Assembly: GCA_964036045.1 (NCBI GenBank)
Contig: OZ038383.1
Coordinates: 69,534,588-69,598,587, forward strand
From: Eutreptiella sp. 'Long Island Sound 2002'
Lineage: Eukaryota > Euglenozoa > Euglenophyceae > Eutreptiales > Eutreptiaceae
Length of the DNA stretch: 64,000 nucleotides
Reading direction: 5' to 3'
Below the pieces are notes generated by a model that ran no database searches, had not been told where the DNA came from, and saw only the letters and a list, made by a program, of their open reading frames with translations. Within the stretch, counting starts at the first letter, position 1. Every line of letters begins with the position of its first letter. Shown in pieces: positions 42,443 through 53,387 of the stretch. A program made the position numbers and the translations under genes.

Positions 42443-44794
42443 TGAAGCCGGTTCGGACCCCCGTGGCCATCTTGGAATCACTTGGGGTGTGTATCTATGT
42501 GCCGGCAAGCCGCCATTCGCTGATATCATACTCTCCCATCCATCTGACCTAACCTGATGTGATAGTGTGATACGTTTGGCCATTCCGGCTATGAGCGGCC
42601 ATATTCAGTACCGAGGCGCCGCCAGCGGAGATTTATATATTAGAATATCAGGAATCAACAGGGTTTTTTTATCATAATGTTTCCGTAATTTTTCCGCCTT
42701 TGGTTCTGATAGTCAATGTATCGGCGACTGTCAGTTGGCTCGCGATTTTGCGGTAACCGATTGGTTAACTGTTATTTCCAGATATTTTGGCGGAAACTCC
42801 GATGAAGGGTCAGATTTCATCTGTAAAGGGTTCGTTGCTTCCGCAATTTTCTAAATAAGCACCCGAAAATTTAATCTGAACTTTTCGCGATGTCGAAATC
42901 GGATTTTCGACTTCGACATCGCCGCACTTGATTTGGTCTTCTTCGAGTGGTCATACTCCTTTCCCTTTGCCCAAATCAGGTTTCCCTTATGCTTGCCACC
43001 CATTTGACTTGGAGATATAAGAGAAACAAAAGTGAATCGTGGGACCACTTTGAAGGGCCATATCTACGCGCGAGTGTGAGGAAAGAGAATAAAAAAGGTT
43101 GCGTTGCAAGCGCCCCAGTCTCAACTTATCTTTGGTAGGGTCCAACACCTTAAGTCGTCACACACACTCGTTGTATCATAGGATCATGGTCAACATGGTA
43201 GAAACTTGTTTATAACTTGTTGACCATGTGTCCGGACTTGATATTATGACTTTCGAGTGTAGCACATGAGTCTTGCGGTGGCATAGCTTTTTTTCTTTAG
43301 GTTCCCACGTCCACTTAACTCAAAGTTATGATCATGGAGGGTCATGGCATACCATGGTGGGAGCCTTTTTTAAGGGCTATGCGGGATATTGGTAGTATAT
43401 GTCTTGATATGCTCACGTCCATGTTATATATCTTTCTGTGGCCTAAGCGATGGGGAGCCACACGTGACAAGGGCCTTGCCCATGTCCCAATTGTGGAATT
43501 CAAAGCGCTAGACTAAGTCTACCGCGTATGTATTGCTCATGGTATGTTGGGCAAAGAGATCCATGAGTGCACTCCCATTTTCATGGGGCATGTGGATATG
43601 AGTGGCGAAGGTATCTCCATGCGCCCGATTGAGGATCCAAGTGGGGGAATTGTTCGCAAATGGTTCCAATCACTTGTGTATTGAACCATGAGCGGATATC
43701 ATGGGTGAGCATAGATATATACTATCATGACAACTTTGTATTTGGTCATATTTTCATGTTTTTGACCTCAATTGTTGCTCATTTTTGTGTTTTGTGTACT
43801 TACCTGGTCGGCGAACAGCAAGAAGCCTTTGGAGAGTCGAACCATGGTATGTTGTTCATATGTTGGCATATGCTTCGGAGTGGAACACCACCATATGCCG
43901 GATTGCGTACTCCATTTGGCTTGGCGCACGAAGGATCACAAGAATTGGTCTCAAGATCATGGGCTGACTTGGGCAGTGCGTGGCGCCCATATCTGAAGGG
44001 GTTTCGAGGGTAAAGTGGGGATGTACATGGGCATTGACCTTTGGTCTCTATCCTCCATGAATACTAGACTTCGATTCCATGCATGCTTTGAGCCTTCAGA
44101 TAAGTGGTAATTTCAATTTTGAGCATACATTTGATCTATGGCCAATATGGTGTGAATTGGCAGTTTTTTGGCATGTTATGAGTTCAAACTCATGGGGGAT
44201 ATCTCTAAGCCCATTCGACTCCAGGTCCAACCAAGGTTATGTCAGGGTAGGGCATGGTCCTGAGTGCCAATCTGGGTCATGACAAGCCACCCCCCCTATT
44301 GGGCTAGGATTTAGAGGCTTGAGGGTGAACACCTCTTTGGGGTTTATGTAGTGACTTGTGACACATGGCATTCAGCCATTACATTTGACCCGGTTCAAGG
44401 CAATATGTTGGTGAGTAAAGGGAAGGCCTTGAGTCCAGGGAATGAGGGGTTTATGGCTGTGAATGTGTATGTTTACCTCTTTCCCCAACTTTGCTTTACT
44501 TGTGTTCATATGCCAATTTCAGGGCTTTCTTCTTTGGTGCAATTCTTGTACATGCCCGCCACCGTGGGACTGCCGGTGTGCTGAACGGAAGCCCGCAGTG
44601 TGGATTGGATTATTGCTGGATTTGTGGGATCTGGTTGCTGTTCAGGGTTGAAGGAGGATTGTATTTTATTTTCTATATTTTTGGATTTGGAAATCTGGAT
44701 TTTGATAAATGCAATCGTTGATCAGGAGCAAATCGGCAGGGGTTACAGGCGGAAGGGGTACAGCAGGGGCCGGTCCTGGTAGGGACCTTCTTTA
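42443..44794 (+). repeat. 5' LTR of element C
   Basis: Begins TGAAGCCGGTTCGG and matches the 3' LTR from its first base for about 1.4 kb, after which the 3' copy is cut by element E. The right border is set by the PBS, giving about 2.35 kb; no CA lies immediately before the PBS, so the last few tens of bases are uncertain. A TATA-like tttatatattag occurs at 42632. The ORFs inside have no recognisable product. Confidence 0.7.
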
Positions 44795-44806
44795 TGGTAG
44801 CAGAGG
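44795..44806 (+). other. Primer-binding site of element C
   Basis: TGGTAGCAGAGG, the same 12 bases as in element B and complementary to an initiator-Met tRNA 3' end. It falls inside an ORF whose ATG is at 44709, so that ATG is in the LTR and Gag more likely starts at 45015. Confidence 0.7.
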
Positions 44807-45014
44807 CGTACCTGCTGCCCCTACCTACCGCCGACCTGGGGACTTGGGCCCCTATGAGCCCTGCCCAAGTACGCCCCGGGTGCGTATTGTGGACTCGGTG
44901 GAGACCACGCCAGAGATTGGAGCCATAGAAGAACCGAGACGTCCCAGAGCATGGCGAACTCCGGAAGTTGAAGCCCGAAGAGAAGTACGACATTCGGGAA
45001 GAGGAGGACGTGAC

Positions 45015-47774
45015 ATGGAGCACCTGGTCTCCATGTGTGAGCGTCGCTGCCGAAAGGCATGCAATCTCCGCTCCGCCGCGGAGGACTCTGAGGAGGCCTG
45101 CCATTCAGGCAGCAGTGGAGGACGGGCCCGGCGCTACCAGAAGTGCGGGTCAGCCAAGTCTGCGGCACGGGACGCCGGGGCTATGGATACGGACCCCAGC
45201 CCGGTCAGGCTGTGGGAATCCGAGGGGCCCTCCGAGGGCTATCGGACAGCCTATGAGCAGCCTTTGGAGTCGGAGGAGACGCCCGCGCTGATCGCTAGGG
45301 CGCATACGGCCCCCGAGCCCGCCCTGAAGCACGACGCCGAGGGGCACACGGGACCAGAGACGGACGCCATAGGCGATACGGCCATGGGTGATGAGTCTGA
45401 GGCGGCGGGAACCGCGAGATGCGCTGGATCTGGCGGAAGGCACGCTGAGTGCCACTGCGAGCACGTGTCCTCCTTCATGGGCAAGCACCCAAAGATGGGG
45501 ATGGACGCCATCGTGCATCGACTCGACCGCCTGGACAACGCGAAGGACGGTCTAGAGGAGGACGTCGCCGGGATCCTGGATGACCAGTCGGCCGCGGAGA
45601 AAGACATGGAGGAGCTGCGAGCGGAACGGGACCGGTACCGGTAGAATCTGGAGCTGGCCCTGGAGAAGCAGCAGCGAGTGGTGGACAGCCTCCTCCACCT
45701 GGTGGAGGACATTTCGGGACGCCTGAAAAGGCTAGAGGAGCTACAGCCCCTCGCCTCGGGTCCGGAGCTCCCGGCAAAGCCGGCCGCGGCAGAGCTGGTG
45801 GAGCGGGTTAAGATCCTCAGGAGCGCCATGGATAAACCCATGGGCGGCCCTGCAGAGGCACCCTACGCGCCTCCGCGTGTTGACCCGGGTGCGCTGCCAT
45901 TTGTTCCCATGTTCAGCGAATCCACATAGCTCGGGGAACACACGGCACCGGCTGGGTCCATGCGGGAAGGGCACGTAACCACGGACCCGAGGAGCCTGAC
46001 GGTACAGATGTCCCACGCCGCCCAGGATCTACCGCCAACTACGAAGACCCATGCAGTTCATGCGGAAGAGGAGATCCAGAGCCAGACCATGCAGGGGCGA
46101 ACCATGGGAAGCGCCGACGGACATGGACGAGGCCACCCAGGCGGAAATCTGTGGGCGAAGGACCCCACTACGGGGATATGGACAGCCGATGGAGCAAGTC
46201 CTTCCCGCATTCCAAACCCCATGGGTTCAGGCCCAACTGGACCGTACTCCATGGAGGAGAGGGATGTACGGGGAGTGTACTCACACCCCCCGGCCACAGG
46301 TGGTATCCGTCTCGGTGGAGTGGTGGCTGGGGACGTCGGAGACGCCATCAAGATTGACGACCTGAGGGGAATCAAAAACCCCTACTACGATGGCAACCCC
46401 TCCAACCTGGATGACTTCATCCTGGATTGGGAGGATTTTGCCGAGGAGGTCGTCGGCGAAATGCGGGGAGCGCCGCGGGACAAGTGGGTATGGCGGACAT
46501 TCCCACACCGGCTGGCGCAGGACCTGAAGGAGGAGCTGCGGGATCAGATCCGGGAAGGACTGATCCGTACGGAGCAGGCCTGCCTCCAGTGGTTGGAGGA
46601 TGAGGAGCGGGTGGACGCTCCGAACCAGAAGCTGGAGGACTGGTGGTCCATCCCGCTGCCGCTGGACCGCGGTGAGTTGCGGGTCCGGGAGTGGAACCGG
46701 TATCTGTGGAAGTACCGCAGATGCCTCAAGCTGGTGGAGGACTGGAACGAGGCCAGCGAGATCCGCCACCTCCTGAAGGATGTCCTCCCTGGCCACTGGA
46801 AGAGGTGAGTGGAGGACGAGGAGAAGAAGCGCGCCAAGAAGCGGGTGGCGGTGAGGATCATGGCGGCGGAGGATACCCATGCGGGTATCATGGAGTTCTT
46901 CAGGAGGAACCTGGGCGAGCCCAACCGGATGTTGGGACTGAAGAACTCCGTGTACGTGGAGGTATTTGGGGACTCCATGGGGCAAAGGTTGCTGCGCCTC
47001 ACCAACGTGGAGTGGAGGCGCGGGGAGCCGATGAGGATGCAGGTCATCTTCGCCCGCATGAGCCTGGACGAGATGGTGAAGTACATCACGGTGGAGTTGA
47101 AGCTCAATGAGGCCCATGTGCAGGATCGACATGGTCATGGACAACGAGGACACCGAGAAGACCGCCATCATCGGGAGATCCAGGAAGACAAGGCCAACTT
47201 CGCGGAGGATGGTAGTGGAAGTGGCAAAGACCACTGGACCGGGTCCCGGGAGGATCACGAGGAGGCCAATTTCTTCGCGTTTGTGGCGCACAACGTGAGA
47301 GAACATGGGCAGGATCGGTCCAGATGGAACTGGATGGGACCCGAGAAGAGTAGAGAGCCAAGGAGGATCGGGAACCCACTGCTCTCGTTCCGGGAGTACA
47401 GGTCTCAGCACGACGGGTGTTGGGTCTGTTATGGCAAGGGAAACAACCATGCACACGACCACCGTCAGTGCAAGGTGTATGAGGCGGACAAGAAGGCCTA
47501 CTTCGCCGCCCACCCCGAGAAGAAGCCCAAGGAGCAGCCGATTTCCGATTGGAAGGCGAAGGGCGGAGACGGGGGAAAAGGCCAAGGCAAAGGCCAAGGA
47601 AAAGGCGGAGGAAGAGGCTATGGTGGTGGACCTGGCCAAGACCGACGAGTGAGGTCGATCGAGGAAGTTGCTGAGGACATGTTGAGGTCGTTGGAGGAAC
47701 TCAAAGCCCAGCAACGTGGTGGACAAAGTCCTGGCGGATCGCAGCCGGAAGGTGCTGCGGGAAGTCAAGTGTAG
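45015..47774 (+). pseudogene. gag: Gag of element C
   Basis: One frame throughout, broken by TAG at 45642, TAG at 45927 and TGA at 46806. The start at 45015 (MEHLVSMCERRC) is the first ATG after the PBS. N-terminal part acidic, with a coiled-coil-like stretch at 45.55-45.76 kb. Capsid-like region begins near KIDDLRGIKNPYYDGNPSNL (about 46.35 kb). Near 47420 is a Cys/His motif CWVCYGKGNNHAHDHRQC, spaced CX2CX8HX4C and not the usual CX4H. The tail is Gly/Lys-rich. It ends in TAG at 47772 and overlaps the protease frame by 59 bases in +1. Confidence 0.7.
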
Positions 47775-48801
47775 AGGAGCCCCCACGGGAGTGGGACCTC
47801 CGAGGTCTCTCCTCCGAAAATCAGTGGAATCCCAGGGAAAGCAAAGGCACATCGGGTGCCGAAGAAGGCCCCCGGAAGAGCCAAAACCACTGAGTTTCGC
47901 CACTCCCAACCCCTGGAGCGCCCTGCCAAGGGAAGTACATGTGGGTACGGGACATGGCAAGAAGGAAGAAGCGACCACGGAGAGCCCCGTGGACGGGCAG
48001 GACCAACCCAAGATCTACACCATCCGTGACCATACCCTTGAAGTCCTGATGCACCCAGACGTGCTAGAGTTGCATGCCGTGAGAGTCGTCCATACACCTC
48101 ATGGCGACGAGCGGCAGTTGCACTTGAAAGTGCGAGGACGCTGCGGACGAGAGGAAAAGCTGGTGGATGTGTTAGTGGATACGGGTGCCCAGGTGAGCCT
48201 GGTCCGGAGAAGGTTGTTCAAGGAGGAACTCCTGCAGCCCAGCCGGAGACCGGTCCGCCTGAAGGTCGCCAACGGAGGGATTACCGGTGGCAGCACCCAT
48301 GAGGCCACCATCAGTATGGAATTCTGGGAGCATGAGCGCTTGAAGCGCCCTGATCAGGCGAAGAGAAGCACTCTATCCGGGAACTTCTATGTGGCCGACA
48401 TTACCGATTGGGATATGATCATGGGGTATGACTTCATGGTGGCAAATGCCATTGGAGCCCTTCCCCATCGTGCAACGCTGGTCCGGGAGGCTGATGAATG
48501 CCTAACATGGCTGTCCACGGACTATGCATGCGGATCATCCCAATGGAATGCTGAGGAAGAGGATCGGATCGTCCAAGCGGTGCAAGCTGTGGGTGCCAAG
48601 TCCAGAGGAGACCGTGGAGTTCAGCTCACGGAGTATGGAATGGCGCCGCAAGTGTACGCCAGGATGATTCAGACGCTGGGAGCTGAAGCGCCCGAGAGGG
48701 ACGTCTTCGCTTCCCGGGATGCCCCACTTCTGCGGAAGTGTAGGAGGCATTGGCATCGGGGAGACTTAGCCTGGCACAGGCATTGGGGTTTGAAGGAGTG
48801 A
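47716..48801 (+). pseudogene. Protease and first half of the linker domain, element C
   Basis: The aspartic protease has VDVLVDTGAQVSLVRRRLF, with DTGA at 48178-48189, and the flap/C-terminal strand IMGYDFMVANAIG near 48.42 kb. After it comes YARMIQTLGAEAPERDVFAS, the start of a domain equivalent to the VELFAS domain of A and B. A TGA at 48799 interrupts it. The frame is +1 relative to Gag, so expression would need a frameshift; this copy cannot tell whether the shift is original. Confidence 0.7.
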
Positions 48802-50433
48802 GGGCCCATGTATTGGCATGGCTCCCTGCATAACACCAGACGTACGGTGGAGAAGATCGTCGCGGATAGGGCGAAGGGGATCCTGGTCATAACCGGCATA
48901 GGATCCAACCCATGTCCGCTGGAAGGTCTCAAGTCGACGCTGGACTCCATCACCCTGAACGAGATGTCATTCGGGCCAGAGGAGGAGTTGTTCATCGACG
49001 CCAAGGGTGTATCAATGCCCTCCCTGGGTCAAGCGTGCGGCACCAAAGCTTTCCTGGTGGATGGGGCGCAGGCCCAGCCCACGGGTGATGAAGCATTCAT
49101 CCGTAGGGTGGAGGCGGTGCCCATGAAGGTCATGTTTGAGCCCAAGGAGGGGACGGATCAGCCAATCGATGGCATTGACATCCTGTCCCACACCGAGATC
49201 GACAACGTCGTCAAGTACATGCGGATGGGGATGCACGACCGTGTGGCAGCCAAGAAGAGGCGGGCCATGGTCACATCTCCGCATTGGTGGGATGACAAGA
49301 TGTTGGTCACCGGCAAGTACGAGAAGGATGAGTTCGTGGCGAGGGTCATGGATCACATCGCGGACCAATATGATGGTCCGGTTGGGTCGGACCCGCCGAC
49401 ATGGGATTTTCCAAGAATGGGTGCCCAGAGCGACAAGAACCAGCCCATTGCTGCAAATTTTCGAAGATTATCGGTGGGAAGCATGCCCCACGACGATGAA
49501 GACGGCATATCGGACGAGGAGAAGTCGAATTCGGACCCGGAAGAGGCCTACACCGCAGTGCGGTCGGTTGTATCGATACCGAAGCAAGCGGCAGAAGAGG
49601 CCAAGGAGAACCCGAAGGTCGCCGAGCTGAAGGAGAGGCTGATCAATGCCTATCCGCGGCTATTCAGTGGCGTCGCCAACAAGAACCCTCCAGATCATGG
49701 GAGGTTTGGCACAGCGAGGAGCAAGCTGAAGCCGAACCCCAAGATCTATCGTCATCGGGAGTACCAACTTCAAGGCGATCGGGCCGAGGCCATGAAGAAG
49801 TTGTTGGCCGAGTTCATTGAGAGAGGATGGATCGAACCCTCCGACAGTGAGTGGGCCAGCCCAGCCTTCATCGTGCCCAAGAAGGAGAAAGGCGAGTGGA
49901 GGTTGGTGGTGGATTACAGGGGTTTGAACTAGCAAACCGAGCACGACTCGTACTCGCTTCCCCTGATGGACTTTATCCTCCAAAAACAACAGAAAAAGCG
50001 GATCTTCACGGTGTTGGACCTGAAACACGGTTATCACCAGATGCCGCTACACCCGGTCTCCAGGCCCTGTACAGCGATGTCGACGCCGCTGGGGCCCATG
50101 CAGTGGAAAGTGGTGCCCATGGGCGCCAAGAATAGCAACGCCGCTTTCCAGCGCATGATGGAGGACCTACTCCGTCCTGTCTGGGACTGTGCCGATCCCT
50201 TCGTGGATGACATCATCATCGGGTCCGGCACGGAGAACATGACTGAGGACGAGCTCATCGACGCGCATGAGAAGGATCTGCGCCGAGTGCTCAGCGAGTT
50301 GGACAAGCACAACATGGTGTGCAAGCCCACCAAAGCCTCACTCTTCGTGAAGGAAGTGGAGTTCGCGGGTCATGTGGTTGGTCACGGGCAACGCCGTCCC
50401 ATGCCTGGGAAGCTGGCGTCCCTGCACCACTGA
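48802..50433 (+). pseudogene. Second half of the linker domain and reverse transcriptase, element C
   Basis: Continues in the same frame after the TGA with MYWHGSLHNTRRTVEKIVAD and a hydrophobic strand GILVITGIG, then a long acidic spacer. RT motifs: EFIERGWIEPSDSEWASPAF, GEWRLVVDYRGLN, a TAG at 49930 in the place of a usual Lys, FTVLDLKHGYHQMPLHP, MGAKNSNAAFQRMM and catalytic FVDD at 50200-50211 (the more common residue is Tyr). KPTKASLFVKEVEFAGHVV marks the end of the palm. A TGA at 50431 follows, likely from a Trp codon. Confidence 0.8.
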
Positions 50434-51228
50434 GAGAAGCCCGATACCATCAGCGAATTCCGGTCCTTCATGGGGTTCTGCAATTACTATTCGGGCTATG
50501 TCCGGATGTATGTCCGGATGCTGCAGGTGGGGATGTTCGATGGATGGAAGGGGAGCAAGAAGAAGCTTGCCTGGACCCCTGAGGCGGAAGTTGCGTTCAG
50601 CCGCTTGAAGGAGCGACTCCTGGGGCAGCTGGGGTTATTCCTGGTGGACCCGGACAAGGGATTCGTGCTACGGACGGACGCCTCGGACTATGCTGTAGGG
50701 GCAGTCCTCGAGCAGATCCGGGACGACGGGTCGCACGTACCCGTGGCGTTTTGGAGTCAAATCCTGGCCGAGGGCCAACGCCGCACCTGGACCGCGAGGG
50801 AGAAGGAGACGTACGCCATTGTTTGTGCGCTCAGGAAGTGGTCTGGCCACATCACATTGCAACCGGTGGTGGTTTGCACGGACCATCAGTCCTTGCGGAG
50901 CTGGCACAAGGAGCACGTCGACACTCCCTCGGGACCTGCGGCAAGGAGGGCCCGATCGAACGAGACGTTCGCCAAGTTCGACCTCAGCGTCGTATATGTC
51001 CCGGGGAAGGACAACACTGTGGCAGATTGCCTCAGTCGATGGGCCTACCCCGCGGGCAAGGCTTCGATGGACATATCCAGCCATGGGGACGCCGGAGAAA
51101 CCGAGGAGGCCAAGCGCATCATCGAGATGGAGAAGGCCATGGAGCAAGAGGGGGTCAAGTGCTTTGTGCTGATGGCAAACCGTACGGACCTGGCCAAGTT
51201 CCGGGGTGCCCGCGTCCAAGCTATTTGA
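50434..51228 (+). pseudogene. RT connection and RNase H, element C, copy 1
   Basis: RT thumb remnant ISEFRSFMGFCNYYSGYVRM, with a 21-base deletion compared with copy 2, then RNase H: FVLRTDASDYAVGAVLEQI, RRTWTAREKETYAIVCALRK, VCTDHQSL and KDNTVADCLSR. The D-E-D-D residues are all present. It ends at a TGA (51226) shared with copy 2, so that stop is older than the duplication. Confidence 0.8.
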
Positions 51229-52604
51229 GAGGAAACCCTCCAGCAATGGATGGTGGCCCCTGTAGAGCTAGTTAGGTCGGTGCTCACAGGGGACTGGTCG
51301 GAGGACTACGCGGCATCCGAGCACTGGAGCAAGTACTGGAATGCCGTCAGCGCCCCGTCGGACGACGAGTGGCCCGAGGGCTTGACCGAGGATGGGGACA
51401 AGTTGTTCCTCAAGGACAAGCTGCTGGTGCCCGAGAACCGAGTGGAGGAGCTCATTGACCATTGGCACAACGCCCAGCTCATGCACCCTGGCCGAGACAA
51501 GATGCAGCAGGACCTGGAGTGGCGTTTCAAGTTCCCTCCGGGGTACTACGCCATCCTGGATAGGTACTGCAGCGACTGTGCCGTGTGTCCGGCCACAAAG
51601 AGCCCTAACCACCCCACAGCGGGCAACCCGGTGTATACGGCTATACCGGAGGCCCCTATGCGGTCCGTGGCCATGGATGTATTCGCCATGCCTGAGGTCA
51701 CCGTGGAAGGAGAGACCTACGACTGTGTCATCCTGGCGGTGGACAGGCACAGTTGGTATATCGTGGCGGTCCCTGGCAAGAAGTCCAGAAGAAGGACAGG
51801 AAGGACAAGCATAAGGTGGGGCTGCAGGCCAGGACCGTCGCTAATGCCATGATCAGGCATTGGCTGACGATTTTTGATGTCCCGGCTGTCATCTGCAGCG
51901 ATCGGGGCAGTCAATTCGTGGGGACGTGGTTCAAGACGATGTGCAAGCACATGGGAATTCGGCACGCCAAGCCGGTGGCATACCACAGCCGGTCGAATGG
52001 CCGGGCTGAGGTGGCCGGGCGGCAGATGTTCGAGAAGTTCCGCCAGCAGCACATCGACGAACCGGGCCGGAATTGGTACAATTCGCTGTGGAGGGTACTC
52101 CAAGCGTATCACGACCTTCAGGGGCCCACTGGACTGTCGCCCCATCGCATCCCGTTCCTACGGGATCGAGTGTCACGCACTCTCCCGTGGTTGAACCATG
52201 GCAAAGTGGCCCGAGATGCGAACGCCATGATGGCTGAGGCGGACGACACGGCGGCCAAGGTGTGCAAGGCACTACAGGACGAGCATGACAAGAGGGCCAA
52301 GTACTTCAAGCAGGGAAAAGTCCAGAAGTATGCTCTCCAAGACACTGTGTGGGTGGAGCGGCACCACAAGGATGTCCTGTCCAGGCATCGGCAGGCATCT
52401 TGGTATGTGCCGGGGGTAATCGTTCGGAAGGTCGGGCAGGATGTGTATGCGGTTCGTGTGGGGGATAACAAGATCCTGGACCGCAACCATACCCAACTTT
52501 GTCCCCGAGCACCAGACCCCAGCGGACGTCCCGTCACCTTCGAGTTCACGGCCGGCAATGTGGACTCGGACGACGAGGGTGAGGACGACGACTTCACCGC
52601 TGAG
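51229..52604 (+). pseudogene. Integrase of element C, copy 1
   Basis: H2C2 zinc site (DHWHNAQLMHPG ... CSDCAVCPATK), catalytic Asp in SVAMDVFAMPEV, Asp in VICSDRGSQF and Glu in NGRAEVAGRQ. A single A is missing near 51783 compared with copy 2, shifting the frame inside the core between the first and second Asp. The C-terminal domain (VERHHKDVLSRHRQ, VPGVIVRKVGQDVYAV) is intact. The part where a chromodomain should begin is replaced by the second RT thumb/RNase H block. Confidence 0.8.
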
Positions 52605-53387
52605 ATCATGGGGTTCTGCAATTACTTTTCGGGTCATGTCCGGATGTATGCAGAACTCTCGGGGCCGCTGCACAAGATGCTGCAGGTGGGGAAGTTCGAT
52701 GGATGGAAGGGGAGCAAGAAGAAGCTTGCCTGGACCCCTGAGGCGGAAGTTGCGTTCAGCCGCTTGAAGGAGCGACTCCTGGGGCAGCTGGGGTTATTCC
52801 TGGTGGACCCGGACAAGGGATTCGTGCTACGGACGGACGCCTCGAACTATGCTGTAGGGGCAGTCCTCGAGCAGATCCGGGACGACGGGTCGCACGTACC
52901 CGTGGCGTTTTGGAGTCGAATCCTGGCCGAGGGCCAACGCCGCACCTGGACCGCGAGGGATAAGAAGACGTACGCCATTGTTTGTGCGCTCAGGAAGTGG
53001 TCTGGCCACATCGGATTGCAACCGGTGGTGGTTTGCACGGACCATCAGTCCTTGCAGAGCTGGCACAAGGAGCACGTCGACACCCCCTCGGGACCTGCGG
53101 CAAGGAGGGCCCGATGGCACGAGACTTTCGCCAAGTTCGACCTCAGCGTCGTATATGTCCCGGGGAAGGACAACACTGTGGCAGATTGCCTCAGTCGATG
53201 GGCCTACCCCGCGGGCAAGGCTTGGATGGACATATCCAGCCATGGGGACGCCGGAGAAAGCGAGGAGGCCAAGCGCATCATCGAGATGGAGAAGGCCATG
53301 GAGCAAGAGGGGGTCAAGTGCTTTGTGCTGATGGCAAACCGTACGGACCTGGCCAAGTTCCGGGGTGCCCGCGTCCAAGCTATTTGA
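52605..53387 (+). pseudogene. RT connection and RNase H, element C, copy 2
   Basis: Repeat of 50434-51228 with the 21 bases that copy 1 lost (MYAELSGPLHKMLQ). RNase H residues are kept, with TDASNYAVG in place of TDASDYAVG. In-frame fusion to the preceding integrase makes a 544-codon ORF (51753-53387) that is an artefact of the duplication. Ends at TGA 53385, same position as in copy 1. Confidence 0.8.

Noticed and set aside
44709-45014. Gag start at the ATG at 44709
   Set aside because: The PBS lies downstream at 44795, so this ATG would be inside the LTR; the first ATG after the PBS is at 45015.
46281-48011. 576-codon minus-strand ORF
   Set aside because: Antisense shadow of element C gag and protease, with no domain of its own.
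51753-53387. A single 544-codon integrase-RNase H gene
   Set aside because: It is an in-frame fusion created by the tandem duplication in element C.
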